Positions 1-6,210 of a stretch of DNA of 8,734 nucleotides are shown piece by piece. The stretch covers positions 1 through 8,734 of the forward strand of contig RFMT01000250.1 of NCBI GenBank assembly GCA_009927565.1, given 5' to 3'. The position numbers and the translations under genes were made by a program. A model generated the notes under the pieces. The model searched no databases, was not told the DNA's origin, and saw only the letters and a program-made list of their open reading frames with translations. Within the stretch, counting starts at the first letter, position 1; every line of letters starts with the position of its first letter. This DNA comes from Acidimicrobiia bacterium (GTDB lineage Bacteria; Actinomycetota; Acidimicrobiia; Acidimicrobiales; Ilumatobacteraceae).

Positions 1-226
1 CGCATCCGCCAATTAGTGAAATTGTGGCGACGCGACTTGTGATAGGTGTGAAATCGACGATCACGCCCCAGATAACAGCGATCATCGAGACACCGAACAA
101 TGAATAACCCAGGTTTGTAGCGCGCTTGGCCCAATTCGAAATTAAGGCTCGTTTGACGAGAATTGGGTCGTGATTTGACGCATGATTTGGGTGGTTTGAA
201 TTATCGGGTTGTGTGCGAGAATCCAT
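1..226 (-). CDS. Partial small membrane protein, N-terminal end (left window edge)
   Basis: Function not recognised. The minus-strand frame starts at an ATG (226-224) and stays open for 75 codons to the window edge, so the C-terminus is missing. Residues 1-25 are polar and rich in Asn, His and Asp, with three Asn-His pairs in the stretch SNHPNHASNHD (residues 10-20). A basic stretch follows (KRAL..NWAKRAT, 25-37), then a hydrophobic segment at about 41-57 (YSLFGVSMIAVIWGVIV). A second hydrophobic stretch begins near residue 66. This pattern suggests a short cytoplasmic tail followed by membrane helices, with the basic residues on the cytoplasmic side. The start lies only 32 bases from the divergent crotonase start. 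It loosely resembles small two-helix hypothetical proteins of actinobacteria, but that is memory-based and weak. No strong Shine-Dalgarno precedes the ATG. Confidence 0.6.
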   Translation of the reverse strand, partial: MDSRTQPDNSNHPNHASNHDPILVKRALISNWAKRATNLGYSLFGVSMIAVIWGVIVDFTPITSRVATISLIGGC

Positions 227-258
227 AGCGTTGTGTTTATGTTACGGGGCGCTCGTCG
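175..258 (+). promoter_or_regulatory. Possible promoter region for the ccm operon in the divergent gap
   Basis: Only 32 bases (227-258) separate the two divergent start codons, so promoter elements must overlap the 5' end of one of the genes. A TTGACG at 175-180 followed after 18 bases by AATTAT (199-204) is a weak sigma70-like pair on the plus strand. GGGG at 246-249 is a plausible ribosome-binding site for the ATG at 259. The assignment rests on consensus matching by eye. Confidence 0.22.
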
Positions 259-990
259 ATGGCACTGAAACTCGAATCAAGAGAATCGGTGCTGATTGCC
301 ACAATTGACCGACCTGAACGCAAGAACGCCGTTGATCGAGAGACTTTGGCTGAATTGGCAAGCGCTCTAAAGCAAGCCGAAGCGCAATCGATCCGAGTCA
401 TTGTGTTGACGGGTGCGGAAAACACTTTTTGTTCAGGTGCAGATCTTTCGGGAGTGCGAGAAGTCGAATTCACTGATGCGTTACACAATTTGTTGATTCA
501 ATTAGCAACCTCACAATGCGTAACGATCGCGGCTATTGATGGTCACGCACTTGGTGCGGGTGCACAACTTGCAATTTCTTGTGACTTGCGTGTGGCAACG
601 GCACGAGCAGTTGTTGGTGTACCAGCGGCTCGACTAGGCCTGGTTGTAAACCATTGGACCGTCGAGCGTTTGACCCGTGAGTGCTCGTGGCCGGTTGCCA
701 GGGCAATGTTGCTTGCTGCACAAAATTTTTCGGGCGATGAACTTGCGAATCTTGGAGCAGTGCATCGAATCGGCGATCTCGATGCGGCGCTCGATTGGGC
801 TCGTGAAATTGCCGCGCTTGCGCCACTCTCGATTGCGGGTCACAAGACCGCTCTGAACGCGTCGTCTCAAGAACCAGAGATCAACGAGATCGTGCGCTGG
901 ACAAGAGACTTTGCGTGGGCGAGCAAAGATGTCGAAGAAGGTCGTGCAGCATTCTTAGAAAAACGCGCTGCCAAATTTAAGGGCGAGTGA
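259..990 (+). CDS. Enoyl-CoA hydratase/isomerase (crotonase) family protein, EchA6-like, catalytic Glu residues missing
   Basis: A 243-residue crotonase-fold protein, likely cytoplasmic and acyl-CoA binding. Fold signatures are RPERKNAVD (18-26), the first oxyanion-hole segment FCSGADLSG (57-65), and the second, AIDGHALGAGAQLAISCDLR (92-111). In true hydratases two glutamates activate water. One lies in the G-G-x-x-E-L-A helix and the other in P-E-x-x-x-G. Here these are Gln103 (GAGAQLA) and Ala123 (VPAARLGL), so ordinary hydration of enoyl-CoA is unlikely. Length and these substitutions resemble mycobacterial EchA6, described as a non-hydrating acyl-CoA binder feeding FAS-II; this comparison is from memory. 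It could instead be an isomerase-type crotonase. It heads the ccm operon: its TGA overlaps the ccmA start (TGATG), implying translational coupling, although no role in cytochrome maturation is known for this family. Confidence 0.9.
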   Translation: MALKLESRESVLIATIDRPERKNAVDRETLAELASALKQAEAQSIRVIVLTGAENTFCSGADLSGVREVEFTDALHNLLIQLATSQCVTIAAIDGHALGAGAQLAISCDLRVATARAVVGVPAARLGLVVNHWTVERLTRECSWPVARAMLLAAQNFSGDELANLGAVHRIGDLDAALDWAREIAALAPLSIAGHKTALNASSQEPEINEIVRWTRDFAWASKDVEEGRAAFLEKRAAKFKGE

Positions 991-1625
991 TGATTGTCAG
1001 TTTTTCTGATGTGGTTGTCGTCTATGACAATTTTCCTGCTCTTGCCGGTGCGACTTTTGAGATTTCACGCGGCGAAATAGTTTTGTTGCAAGGGCCAAAC
1101 GGTGCCGGTAAAACCACTTTGTTGCGAACATGCGCGGGATTGTTGCCGATAGTTCGTGGCTCAGCGAACGTTTTGAGTTGCGACTTGACGAGCGACCGAT
1201 TTTCGGTGCGCAAGAAAGTTGGTTTGCTCGGTCACGCCAACGGGTTATTTCATGACTTGACGGTCGAAGAAAATATGTCGTTTTGGTCGCGGCTGATAGG
1301 TACATCTGATCAAGACGTGAAGACTGCAATGCAGATCATGGGATTGTCTGATCGCTTGTGTACAACGCGCGTGGCAAATCTTTCGGCAGGGCAAAAGCGC
1401 CGTTGTGCTTTGGCGACGTTGATCGTGCGCCGAGCGCAATTGTGGTTGCTTGACGAACCGCATGCTGGTCTCGACACGCAAGGTCGCGATGAACTAGACA
1501 AGACATTGCGAGCCGCGCGCGAGGCAGGTGCAACTGTCATGTTTGCGTCCCACGAAATTGATCGTGCACGAAATTTGGCAACACGATCTTTGATGGTTGC
1601 AGGTGGGTTGGTGACCGAATCATGA
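990..1625 (+). CDS. ccmA: Haem exporter ATP-binding protein CcmA
   Basis: ABC-type ATPase of 211 residues, the usual size for CcmA. With CcmB it forms the ATP-driven complex that releases haem-loaded CcmE from CcmC. Motifs in order are Walker A GPNGAGKTT (35-43), signature LSAGQKRR (131-138), Walker B LWLLDEP (151-157) and the switch histidine in ASHEI (His188). The signature is LSAGQ rather than LSGGQ, as is common in CcmA. I chose ATG 990, which overlaps the preceding TGA by one base; GTG 987 is an in-frame alternative adding one residue. The stop overlaps the ccmB start by four bases (ATGA), consistent with production alongside its membrane partner. Confidence 0.95.
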   Translation: MIVSFSDVVVVYDNFPALAGATFEISRGEIVLLQGPNGAGKTTLLRTCAGLLPIVRGSANVLSCDLTSDRFSVRKKVGLLGHANGLFHDLTVEENMSFWSRLIGTSDQDVKTAMQIMGLSDRLCTTRVANLSAGQKRRCALATLIVRRAQLWLLDEPHAGLDTQGRDELDKTLRAAREAGATVMFASHEIDRARNLATRSLMVAGGLVTES

Positions 1626-2329
1626 AGTCTGATTCTTCAATGCCTGTCAGTAAAGGCAAAGTTGTCACAGCCGTATTTTTAAAAGACGTTCAAATTGAAT
1701 TGCGCAGCCGTGTCGTCACTAATCAGGTTCTGCCATTCGCTGGTCTGGTGATGGTGATGTTTGCCTTTGCGCTCGACAACGACGACGTACTGCAGCGTGT
1801 GGCCGGTGGCCTGGTTTGGCTGGCGACATTGTTTTCATTGTTGATAATTGTTCAGCGGTCTTTTGCGATCGACACTGCCGACGGTGCGCTTGATTCGTTG
1901 AGAGTTGCCGGCATTGAATTGTCGGCAGTCTTTTTTGGCAAAGCAATTGCACTAGCGGCAAAATTAGTTGCGCTTGAAATAGTTCTTATCTTTAGCGCTC
2001 TCGTTTTATATAGGGTCGACGTGAATGCGACCGGTGTGGTGTTGTTGGTCACTTGTGTGTTTTGCGCAACCAGCGGATTGGCCTTCGTTGGTACTCTTTA
2101 TGGCGGTCTCACCGCTGGCGCAAAAGGTCGCGAAACTTTGCTTCCTTTGTTGTTGTTGCCGGTAGTGGCACCCGTGTTAATCGCAGCGACGAGGGCCACT
2201 GAAGCGGCGTTCGGCAGTGGCGGTGCGCAAACTTCAGAAGGATGGGCATGGATTGGATTACTCGCGGTATTCGCTGCAGTTTTCGGTGTAGGCGGGTCGT
2301 TGGCTTTTGGGTCGCTTATAGATGAATAG
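1622..2329 (+). CDS. ccmB: Haem exporter membrane subunit CcmB
   Basis: Integral membrane protein of 235 residues, the normal CcmB length, forming the permease part of the CcmAB transporter. About six hydrophobic segments are visible near residues 35-52, 61-78, 102-126, 136-158, 172-190 and 208-230. Family-typical features are the cytoplasmic lead-in KDVQIELRSR (21-30), WLATLFSLLIIVQRSFAID (66-84) in and after the second helix, and the leucine/proline-rich LLPLLLLPVVAPVLIAA (173-189). The start ATG overlaps the ccmA stop (ATGA). An in-frame ATG six codons later (1640) is possible. It is followed by 39 untranslated bases before ccmC. Confidence 0.93.
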   Translation: MKSDSSMPVSKGKVVTAVFLKDVQIELRSRVVTNQVLPFAGLVMVMFAFALDNDDVLQRVAGGLVWLATLFSLLIIVQRSFAIDTADGALDSLRVAGIELSAVFFGKAIALAAKLVALEIVLIFSALVLYRVDVNATGVVLLVTCVFCATSGLAFVGTLYGGLTAGAKGRETLLPLLLLPVVAPVLIAATRATEAAFGSGGAQTSEGWAWIGLLAVFAAVFGVGGSLAFGSLIDE

Positions 2330-2354
2330 TTTTAGATTCGTGAAAATCGGTTGT

Positions 2355-2361
2355 GGAGAGG
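2355..2361 (+). promoter_or_regulatory. Ribosome-binding site that sets the ccmC start
   Basis: GGAGAGG lies seven bases upstream of ATG 2369 and is the best Shine-Dalgarno in the window. It favours ATG 2369 over the upstream in-frame TTG at 2351, which would place this site inside the gene. ccmC is also the only gene of the operon not coupled to its predecessor by overlap, so it depends on its own initiation site. Confidence 0.7.
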
Positions 2362-2368
2362 TGTTTTG

Positions 2369-3118
2369 ATGTCGCAAGTTTTGCAACGTACATCAGCGAC
2401 TGGCACGCGTGCGACAAAAGTAATCGGCGCATTAGCGATCTTGGTGATGGTCTGGGTGGTCGTCAGTGGTTTGATTCTGACCCCACAAGACGTGGTGCAG
2501 GGCGAGTCGGTGCGAATTATGTATGTGCACGTGCCATCAGCCTGGATTGCATATCTTGCATTTATTTTCACGGCCGTCGCATCAGCAAGTTGGTTGATCA
2601 GCAAGAAACATTCAATGGGTTTTGATCGGTTCGCTGGCGCCTCTGCCGAAGTAGGTGTGATGTTCATGGCGATCACGCTGATCACCGGAAGTTTGTGGGG
2701 TCGATTGACCTGGGGTGAGTTTTGGCAATGGGATCCGCGCTTGACGACGACCGCGTTTCTATTCGTTACTTATGTCGGTTATCTCGCTGTGCGCCGACTC
2801 GAGGGTTCTGCCGAACAACGTGCTCGTCGTTCGGCTGTTGTCGCGATGCTGGCGGTTCTCGAGATACCGCTCGTACATTTCAGTGTGGTACTTTGGCGCA
2901 GTCTGCATCAAGGTGCAACGGTTTTGAATCCGAACGGTGATGTAAAGATGGATGATCTTATGCTGTTCACTTTGTTCAGCGGTGTCGTTGCCTTCACACT
3001 TGTGTTCGTTTGGCTCGTCTTGCATCGTCAGCGCACAATGTTGCTTGTTGATATTGCCAATCGACAAGGTCTTGATGCGGCAATTGCTGCACGGAAGACC
3101 GAAGGATCAGTGAGGTAG
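2369..3118 (+). CDS. ccmC: Haem lyase/chaperone loader CcmC
   Basis: Membrane protein of 249 residues in the haem-handling (HHP) superfamily; it attaches haem to the chaperone CcmE. The tryptophan-rich WWD haem-binding stretch is at 110-128 (WGRLTWGEFWQWDPRLTTT). The two flanking periplasmic histidines that ligate haem in CcmC proteins are present: His54 in MYVHVPSAW and His170 in PLVHFSVVLW. Hydrophobic helices lie near 18-36, 58-78, 93-110, 127-142, 155-173 and 198-218. The ATG start was chosen for its Shine-Dalgarno at 2355-2361. The TAG at 3116-3118 directly abuts the ATG of ccmD. Confidence 0.95.
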   Translation: MSQVLQRTSATGTRATKVIGALAILVMVWVVVSGLILTPQDVVQGESVRIMYVHVPSAWIAYLAFIFTAVASASWLISKKHSMGFDRFAGASAEVGVMFMAITLITGSLWGRLTWGEFWQWDPRLTTTAFLFVTYVGYLAVRRLEGSAEQRARRSAVVAMLAVLEIPLVHFSVVLWRSLHQGATVLNPNGDVKMDDLMLFTLFSGVVAFTLVFVWLVLHRQRTMLLVDIANRQGLDAAIAARKTEGSVR

Positions 3119-3253
3119 ATGAAAGACGCTGGTTTTATCCTTGGCTCATATTTCGTAACGCTTGGCGCAATCTTGGTTTTTGCTTTTGTGACGTTGCGTC
3201 GCGCTAAAGAATCATCTCAGTCTGTCGACGAGAAAGATAAGACCTGGCTGTAG
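3119..3253 (+). CDS. ccmD: Small membrane protein CcmD
   Basis: A 44-codon gene between ccmC and ccmE. It begins MKDAGFILGSYFVTLGAILV, has one transmembrane helix at about 6-25, then a basic segment with an arginine pair (LRRAK, 26-30) and a charged, hydrophilic tail. Size, one-helix topology with a tyrosine-containing start, and position between ccmC and ccmE all match CcmD. CcmD stabilises the CcmC-CcmE haem complex and helps release holo-CcmE. CcmD is poorly conserved in sequence, so the call rests mainly on context and topology. It follows ccmC with no gap, and its TAG overlaps the GTG start of ccmE by one base. GAAGGA at 3101-3106 may act as its ribosome-binding site. Confidence 0.85.
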   Translation: MKDAGFILGSYFVTLGAILVFAFVTLRRAKESSQSVDEKDKTWL

Positions 3254-3720
3254 TGGACCTAACGCCAAGAACCTCAGAAACATCGAGAAAACCACGCAGG
3301 TGGTTGCCGATCGTTCTTCTTTCATTGGTTGGTCTGGGCGGCATAGTCATCGTCACTCAGTTTCTGACGTCGGCGATCGACTATTACTGCAATGTTGACG
3401 AGATTGGTGTTCGCAGTGGTTGCAAAGAGTCGACTCGGTTACGAGTGCAGGGCACAGTCGAACAAGGTTCTCTACAAAAAACTGGTGGCAAAACTAGTTT
3501 TGTGATGAGTTTCAATAACAAATCAATAAATGTTGTTTACGCAGGCGACCCAGGTGGAGTATTTCAAGAGTGCATTTCGGTTGTGGCGCACGGTCGCATG
3601 ATTGACGGTACCTTCGAATCGAATCGCATCGAAGTTAAGCACTCGAATGAGTATGCAGAAAAAAACGCCGATCGTCTTAACTCTTCTGGGAGCGCGGCAT
3701 GTTCGCAAGCGCAGGGATAA
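3253..3720 (+). CDS. ccmE: Haem chaperone CcmE
   Basis: Periplasm-facing haem chaperone of 155 residues that carries haem from CcmC to CcmF. It has a basic cytoplasmic N-terminus (KPRRW, 13-17), a membrane anchor at about 18-41 and an OB-fold domain. Landmarks are LRVQGTVEQGSL (63-74) and VVAHGRMIDGTFESNRIEVKH (110-130). The haem-attachment histidine is His130 in KHSNEY, with the usual tyrosine four residues later (Tyr134), so this is the His type rather than the Cys type. It also has Cys46 and Cys57, just outside the membrane, and Cys107, which classic CcmE proteins lack. The GTG start overlaps the ccmD stop. The stop lies 22 bases inside ccmF. Confidence 0.93.
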   Translation: MDLTPRTSETSRKPRRWLPIVLLSLVGLGGIVIVTQFLTSAIDYYCNVDEIGVRSGCKESTRLRVQGTVEQGSLQKTGGKTSFVMSFNNKSINVVYAGDPGGVFQECISVVAHGRMIDGTFESNRIEVKHSNEYAEKNADRLNSSGSAACSQAQG

Positions 3721-4598
3721 GCGGCACGGTCGGTCGTGCATTTCTATTAGTTGGTTTCATCGGTGCAGTTTTCGGTGCATTTGCAGCGTTTACAGGTGCG
3801 CGCCGTAACGACCAACAAATCATTCGACTAATCCCGAGATTTGCGACGCTTTCGCTGGCGGCCGCAGTCGGTGCATTCGCGGCTATGGAGTACGCGATGA
3901 TCACTCGCGACTTTTCACTTGCGTATGTGCAGAAAGTCGGTTCGTGGTCAACACCGGCTCTCTATAACTTCGCTGCAGTTTGGAGCGCGCTCGAGGGTTC
4001 GATCTTGATGTGGGTTTTGGTTTTGGCCGGCTATACCGCTGCAGTTTCGTTTTGGGTTCGCAAACGCATGCAAGACCTCATCGCGTCGTGGGCGCTCGGT
4101 GTGATGTTTGTTGTCTCGGCATTCTTCTTCTTGGTTTCATTTTTCCCAGCGAATCCATTCGCTGTTGGAGCGCCAGGCGTACTCGACGGCCCCGGCCCGA
4201 ACCCGCTTTTGCAGAATCACATTTTGGTGATGTTTCATCCGCCAATTTTGTATCTCGGATACGTCGGCGTGACTGTGCCGTTCGCCTTTGCGGTCGCAGC
4301 ATTGATTACGGGTCGCGTCGGTGAAGGATGGCTTGTTGCAACTCGTCGTTGGTCGCTTTTCGCGTGGGGATTTTTAACGTTTGGCATTGCACTTGGCAGT
4401 TGGTGGAGTTATGAAGTTTTGGGATGGAGCGGCGTATGGGCATGGGACCCGGTCGAAAACGCTTCGCTTTTGCCGTGGATCACGGGTACCGCATACATTC
4501 ACTCGGTCTTGGTGCAAGAGCGCCGTGGCATGTTGCGGGTCTGGAACATTTCGCTTCTTGTCGCAACTTTTAGTTTGACAATTTTGGGCACTTTTTAA
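3699..4598 (+). CDS. ccmF: Cytochrome c haem lyase CcmF, N-terminal part (ends at a frameshift)
   Basis: The first 299 residues of CcmF, the membrane haem lyase that transfers haem from CcmE to apocytochrome c. Landmarks are ALYNFAAVWSALEGSILMW (87-105), PNPLLQNHILVMFHPPILY (167-185) with His180, the WWD stretch SWWSYEVLGWSGVWAWDPVE (234-253) and GTAYIHS (263-269) with His268. Reading stops at TAA 4596-4598 just after LTILGTF (293-299). In CcmF proteins this point continues directly as LTRSGV, and those residues are encoded here in the -1 frame. This is therefore the 5' part of a frameshifted gene, not a natural short protein. ATG 3699 lies within the end of ccmE, with GGGAG at 3688-3692 as a possible ribosome-binding site. 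Confidence 0.92.
   Translation: MFASAGISGTVGRAFLLVGFIGAVFGAFAAFTGARRNDQQIIRLIPRFATLSLAAAVGAFAAMEYAMITRDFSLAYVQKVGSWSTPALYNFAAVWSALEGSILMWVLVLAGYTAAVSFWVRKRMQDLIASWALGVMFVVSAFFFLVSFFPANPFAVGAPGVLDGPGPNPLLQNHILVMFHPPILYLGYVGVTVPFAFAVAALITGRVGEGWLVATRRWSLFAWGFLTFGIALGSWWSYEVLGWSGVWAWDPVENASLLPWITGTAYIHSVLVQERRGMLRVWNISLLVATFSLTILGTF
4592..4598 (+). other. Frameshift point in ccmF: T5 run followed by in-frame TAA
   Basis: In the upstream frame the bases read ACT TTT TAA. One extra T (T6 instead of T5) would give ACT TTT TTA ACT CGA TCG GGA GTA, encoding TFLTRSGV, the residues conserved at this point in CcmF. This would join the halves into a 654-residue protein, the usual CcmF size. A -1 slip of the ribosome on TTT would give the same product. 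A sequencing or assembly homopolymer error, a real mutation and a recoding site all fit. I see no convincing stimulatory structure: the only hairpin is a four-pair stem (4598-4601 with 4608-4611) immediately against the stop. Confidence 0.85.
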
Positions 4599-5662
4599 CT
4601 CGATCGGGAGTATTGAACAGCGTTCATGCGTTTAGTGAAAGCAGCATCGGTTCGTGGTTCTTGGGGTTGTTCGCGGTAGTGCTCGTAGTTTCAATCGGCC
4701 TAATCGGCTGGCGTGGCGACAAACTTCGCAGTCCTGGTTTTATCGACTCACCGCTGTCGCGAGAAGCGGCATTCTTGGCAAACAATGTGTTGTTTGCGGT
4801 GTTCGCATTCGTCGTTTTATTGGGCACCGTGTTTCCGCTAATTATTGAAGCACTGCAGAATCGTCAGATCGCGGTTGGCGCACCGTTCTTTGACAAACTT
4901 TCGATGCCAATAGGTTTGGCGCTGTTGACATTGATGGCGATTGCGCCTGTTTTGCCATGGCGAAAAGCATCCACTGAAACTTTGCGTGAACGACTTTTTT
5001 GGCCAGCATGGTGTGGCGTTGCTGCACTCGTCGCGAGTTTGTTGCTCGGCGCTTATGGTCTTGCGCCACTTCTGACCTTTACTTTGGGCGGTGTCTCGGC
5101 TGGCGCTGCGATGCGTCAAGTTGTCTTGGCAACACGTCGGCAAGGATGGCGTGGGCTGGTTGGTCGCGCCAACGGTGGCATGATCGTGCACCTTGGCGTG
5201 ATTTTGATCGCGGTTGCCTTGGGCGCTTCAAATAGTTTCAGCAAGAGCCAAGAATTGTCGCTGGTCGCAAATGTCGAAGCAAATTTTTCGGGACACACTT
5301 TTGAATTGACAGATGTCGTTGAGGTTCGCGATGACCGCAGTATCAGTGTCAAAGCGCTTGTGCTCGTGGATGGCAAAAAGATCTATGCACCAGCAATAAC
5401 TAAATACACGCGCATCGGTATGAATGTAGGTACGCCTTCGGTGCGCACATCGCTGACCACAGACATTTATCTGACTCTTGAACCACCGGTTCGTCAAGAT
5501 GCCAACGAGGCGCGAATAAAAGTTTTCGTAAAGCCGATGATTATTTGGCTGTGGATCGGCACAGCGCTGATGGCCGTCGGCACAGTGCTTGCGGCATTTC
5601 CTGGTCGTCGTCGTAAACCGACAGATGCAACTAGTGCCCCAGTCGAAGTTGCCGCATCATGA
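4595..5662 (+). CDS. ccmF: Cytochrome c haem lyase CcmF, C-terminal part (-1 frame continuation)
   Basis: Continuation of CcmF, residues 300-654 of the joined protein. It begins LTRSGVLNSVHAFSESSIGS, containing the conserved His310. It then has ESxxxANN-type helix residues (REAAFLANNVLF, 355-366), GMIVHLGVILIAVA (494-507) with His498, a periplasmic domain at about 510-612, and a last helix followed by a basic tail (PGRRRK). All four CcmF histidines seen in characterised members are present across the two parts. Independent translation is unlikely. The first usable codon is a TTG at 4613, only two bases after a GGGAG, and starting there would lose the LTRSGV residues. The next in-frame Met is near residue 403. 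The frame is intact to its end, so any mutation would be recent. Its TGA overlaps the ccmG start (ATGA). Confidence 0.9.
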   Translation, partial: LTRSGVLNSVHAFSESSIGSWFLGLFAVVLVVSIGLIGWRGDKLRSPGFIDSPLSREAAFLANNVLFAVFAFVVLLGTVFPLIIEALQNRQIAVGAPFFDKLSMPIGLALLTLMAIAPVLPWRKASTETLRERLFWPAWCGVAALVASLLLGAYGLAPLLTFTLGGVSAGAAMRQVVLATRRQGWRGLVGRANGGMIVHLGVILIAVALGASNSFSKSQELSLVANVEANFSGHTFELTDVVEVRDDRSISVKALVLVDGKKIYAPAITKYTRIGMNVGTPSVRTSLTTDIYLTLEPPVRQDANEARIKVFVKPMIIWLWIGTALMAVGTVLAAFPGRRRKPTDATSAPVEVAAS

Positions 5663-6210
5663 AGTCAAACAACCTCGTCAAGATCGTTTCAACAATCGTC
5701 GGCGTCGTTATCGCGATGTTTTTCGTCGTTCTGGTGGTCGCTGACCCTGACCAAGACGTCGTTGCGCGGTCTCCGCTTCTCGGACAACCGGCTCCTTCTG
5801 TTACTAGCGAAACAATTGACGGCGAGCAATTTGTTTTGGAGCGTCGCAAGGGCTCGTGGGTCGTTTTGAACTTTTTTAACTCAACTTGTGTGCCATGCAT
5901 TAACGAGCATGACCTGTTGGTTGATTTCGCGAACTCTGAATTGGTGAATCCGAATGCTGCCGAGATATACACAATCATTAATGACGACAGTTCAGATGCA
6001 GTTCGAAACTTCTTCAATCAGAACGGCGGCGACTGGCAAAAGGTCAAAGACGACAATGGTGCAATCGCGGTCGCATTCGGTGTTGCGCGAGTGCCGGAAA
6101 CTTGGATCATTGATCCGAATGGGTTGGTTCGATTGCGCATCACAGGCGAACTGAGCCCCGGTCTGTTGTCTGAGCAAGTAAACAAATTACGCGACGGTTT
6201 CACGTCATGA
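5659..6210 (+). CDS. ccmG: Thiol:disulfide oxidoreductase CcmG (DsbE/TlpA-like)
   Basis: Membrane-anchored thioredoxin-fold protein of 183 residues, thought to reduce the CXXCH cysteines of apocytochrome c, directly or through CcmH. The N-terminal anchor is at about 7-28, followed by an extracytoplasmic domain. The redox motif is CVPC (77-80) in NFFNSTCVPCINEHD, and the cis-proline loop is ARVPETWIID (143-152) with Pro146. The PET after the cis-proline and the EH after the CXXC are typical of CcmG. Unusually, the residue before the first cysteine is Thr rather than the common Trp of WxxWCxxC. The start overlaps the ccmF stop by four bases, and the stop overlaps ccmH by four bases. Confidence 0.92.
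   Translation: MKSNNLVKIVSTIVGVVIAMFFVVLVVADPDQDVVARSPLLGQPAPSVTSETIDGEQFVLERRKGSWVVLNFFNSTCVPCINEHDLLVDFANSELVNPNAAEIYTIINDDSSDAVRNFFNQNGGDWQKVKDDNGAIAVAFGVARVPETWIIDPNGLVRLRITGELSPGLLSEQVNKLRDGFTS

Noticed and set aside
2330..2368. Internal promoter or attenuator in the 39-base gap before ccmC
   Set aside because: Apart from the Shine-Dalgarno there is only a four-pair GATT/AATC stem and no convincing promoter pair.
2332..2685. Minus-strand open frame of 117 codons opposite ccmC
   Set aside because: It lies antisense to a clearly conserved gene, shows no recognisable domain and is a composition shadow of it. The same holds for other antisense frames at 997-1329, 4838-5191, 5631-6017 and 6222-6635.
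4598..4611. Hairpin after the ccmF stop (ACTC paired with GAGT) as a frameshift stimulator
   Set aside because: It has only four pairs and begins at the slip site itself, with no spacer; such a stem is expected by chance.
4613..5662. CcmF as a naturally two-gene protein, as in plant mitochondrial CcmF-N and CcmF-C
   Set aside because: The break falls inside the LTRSGV segment and a separate second gene would start at a TTG with a badly spaced ribosome-binding site and lose those residues. A single missing T explains everything.
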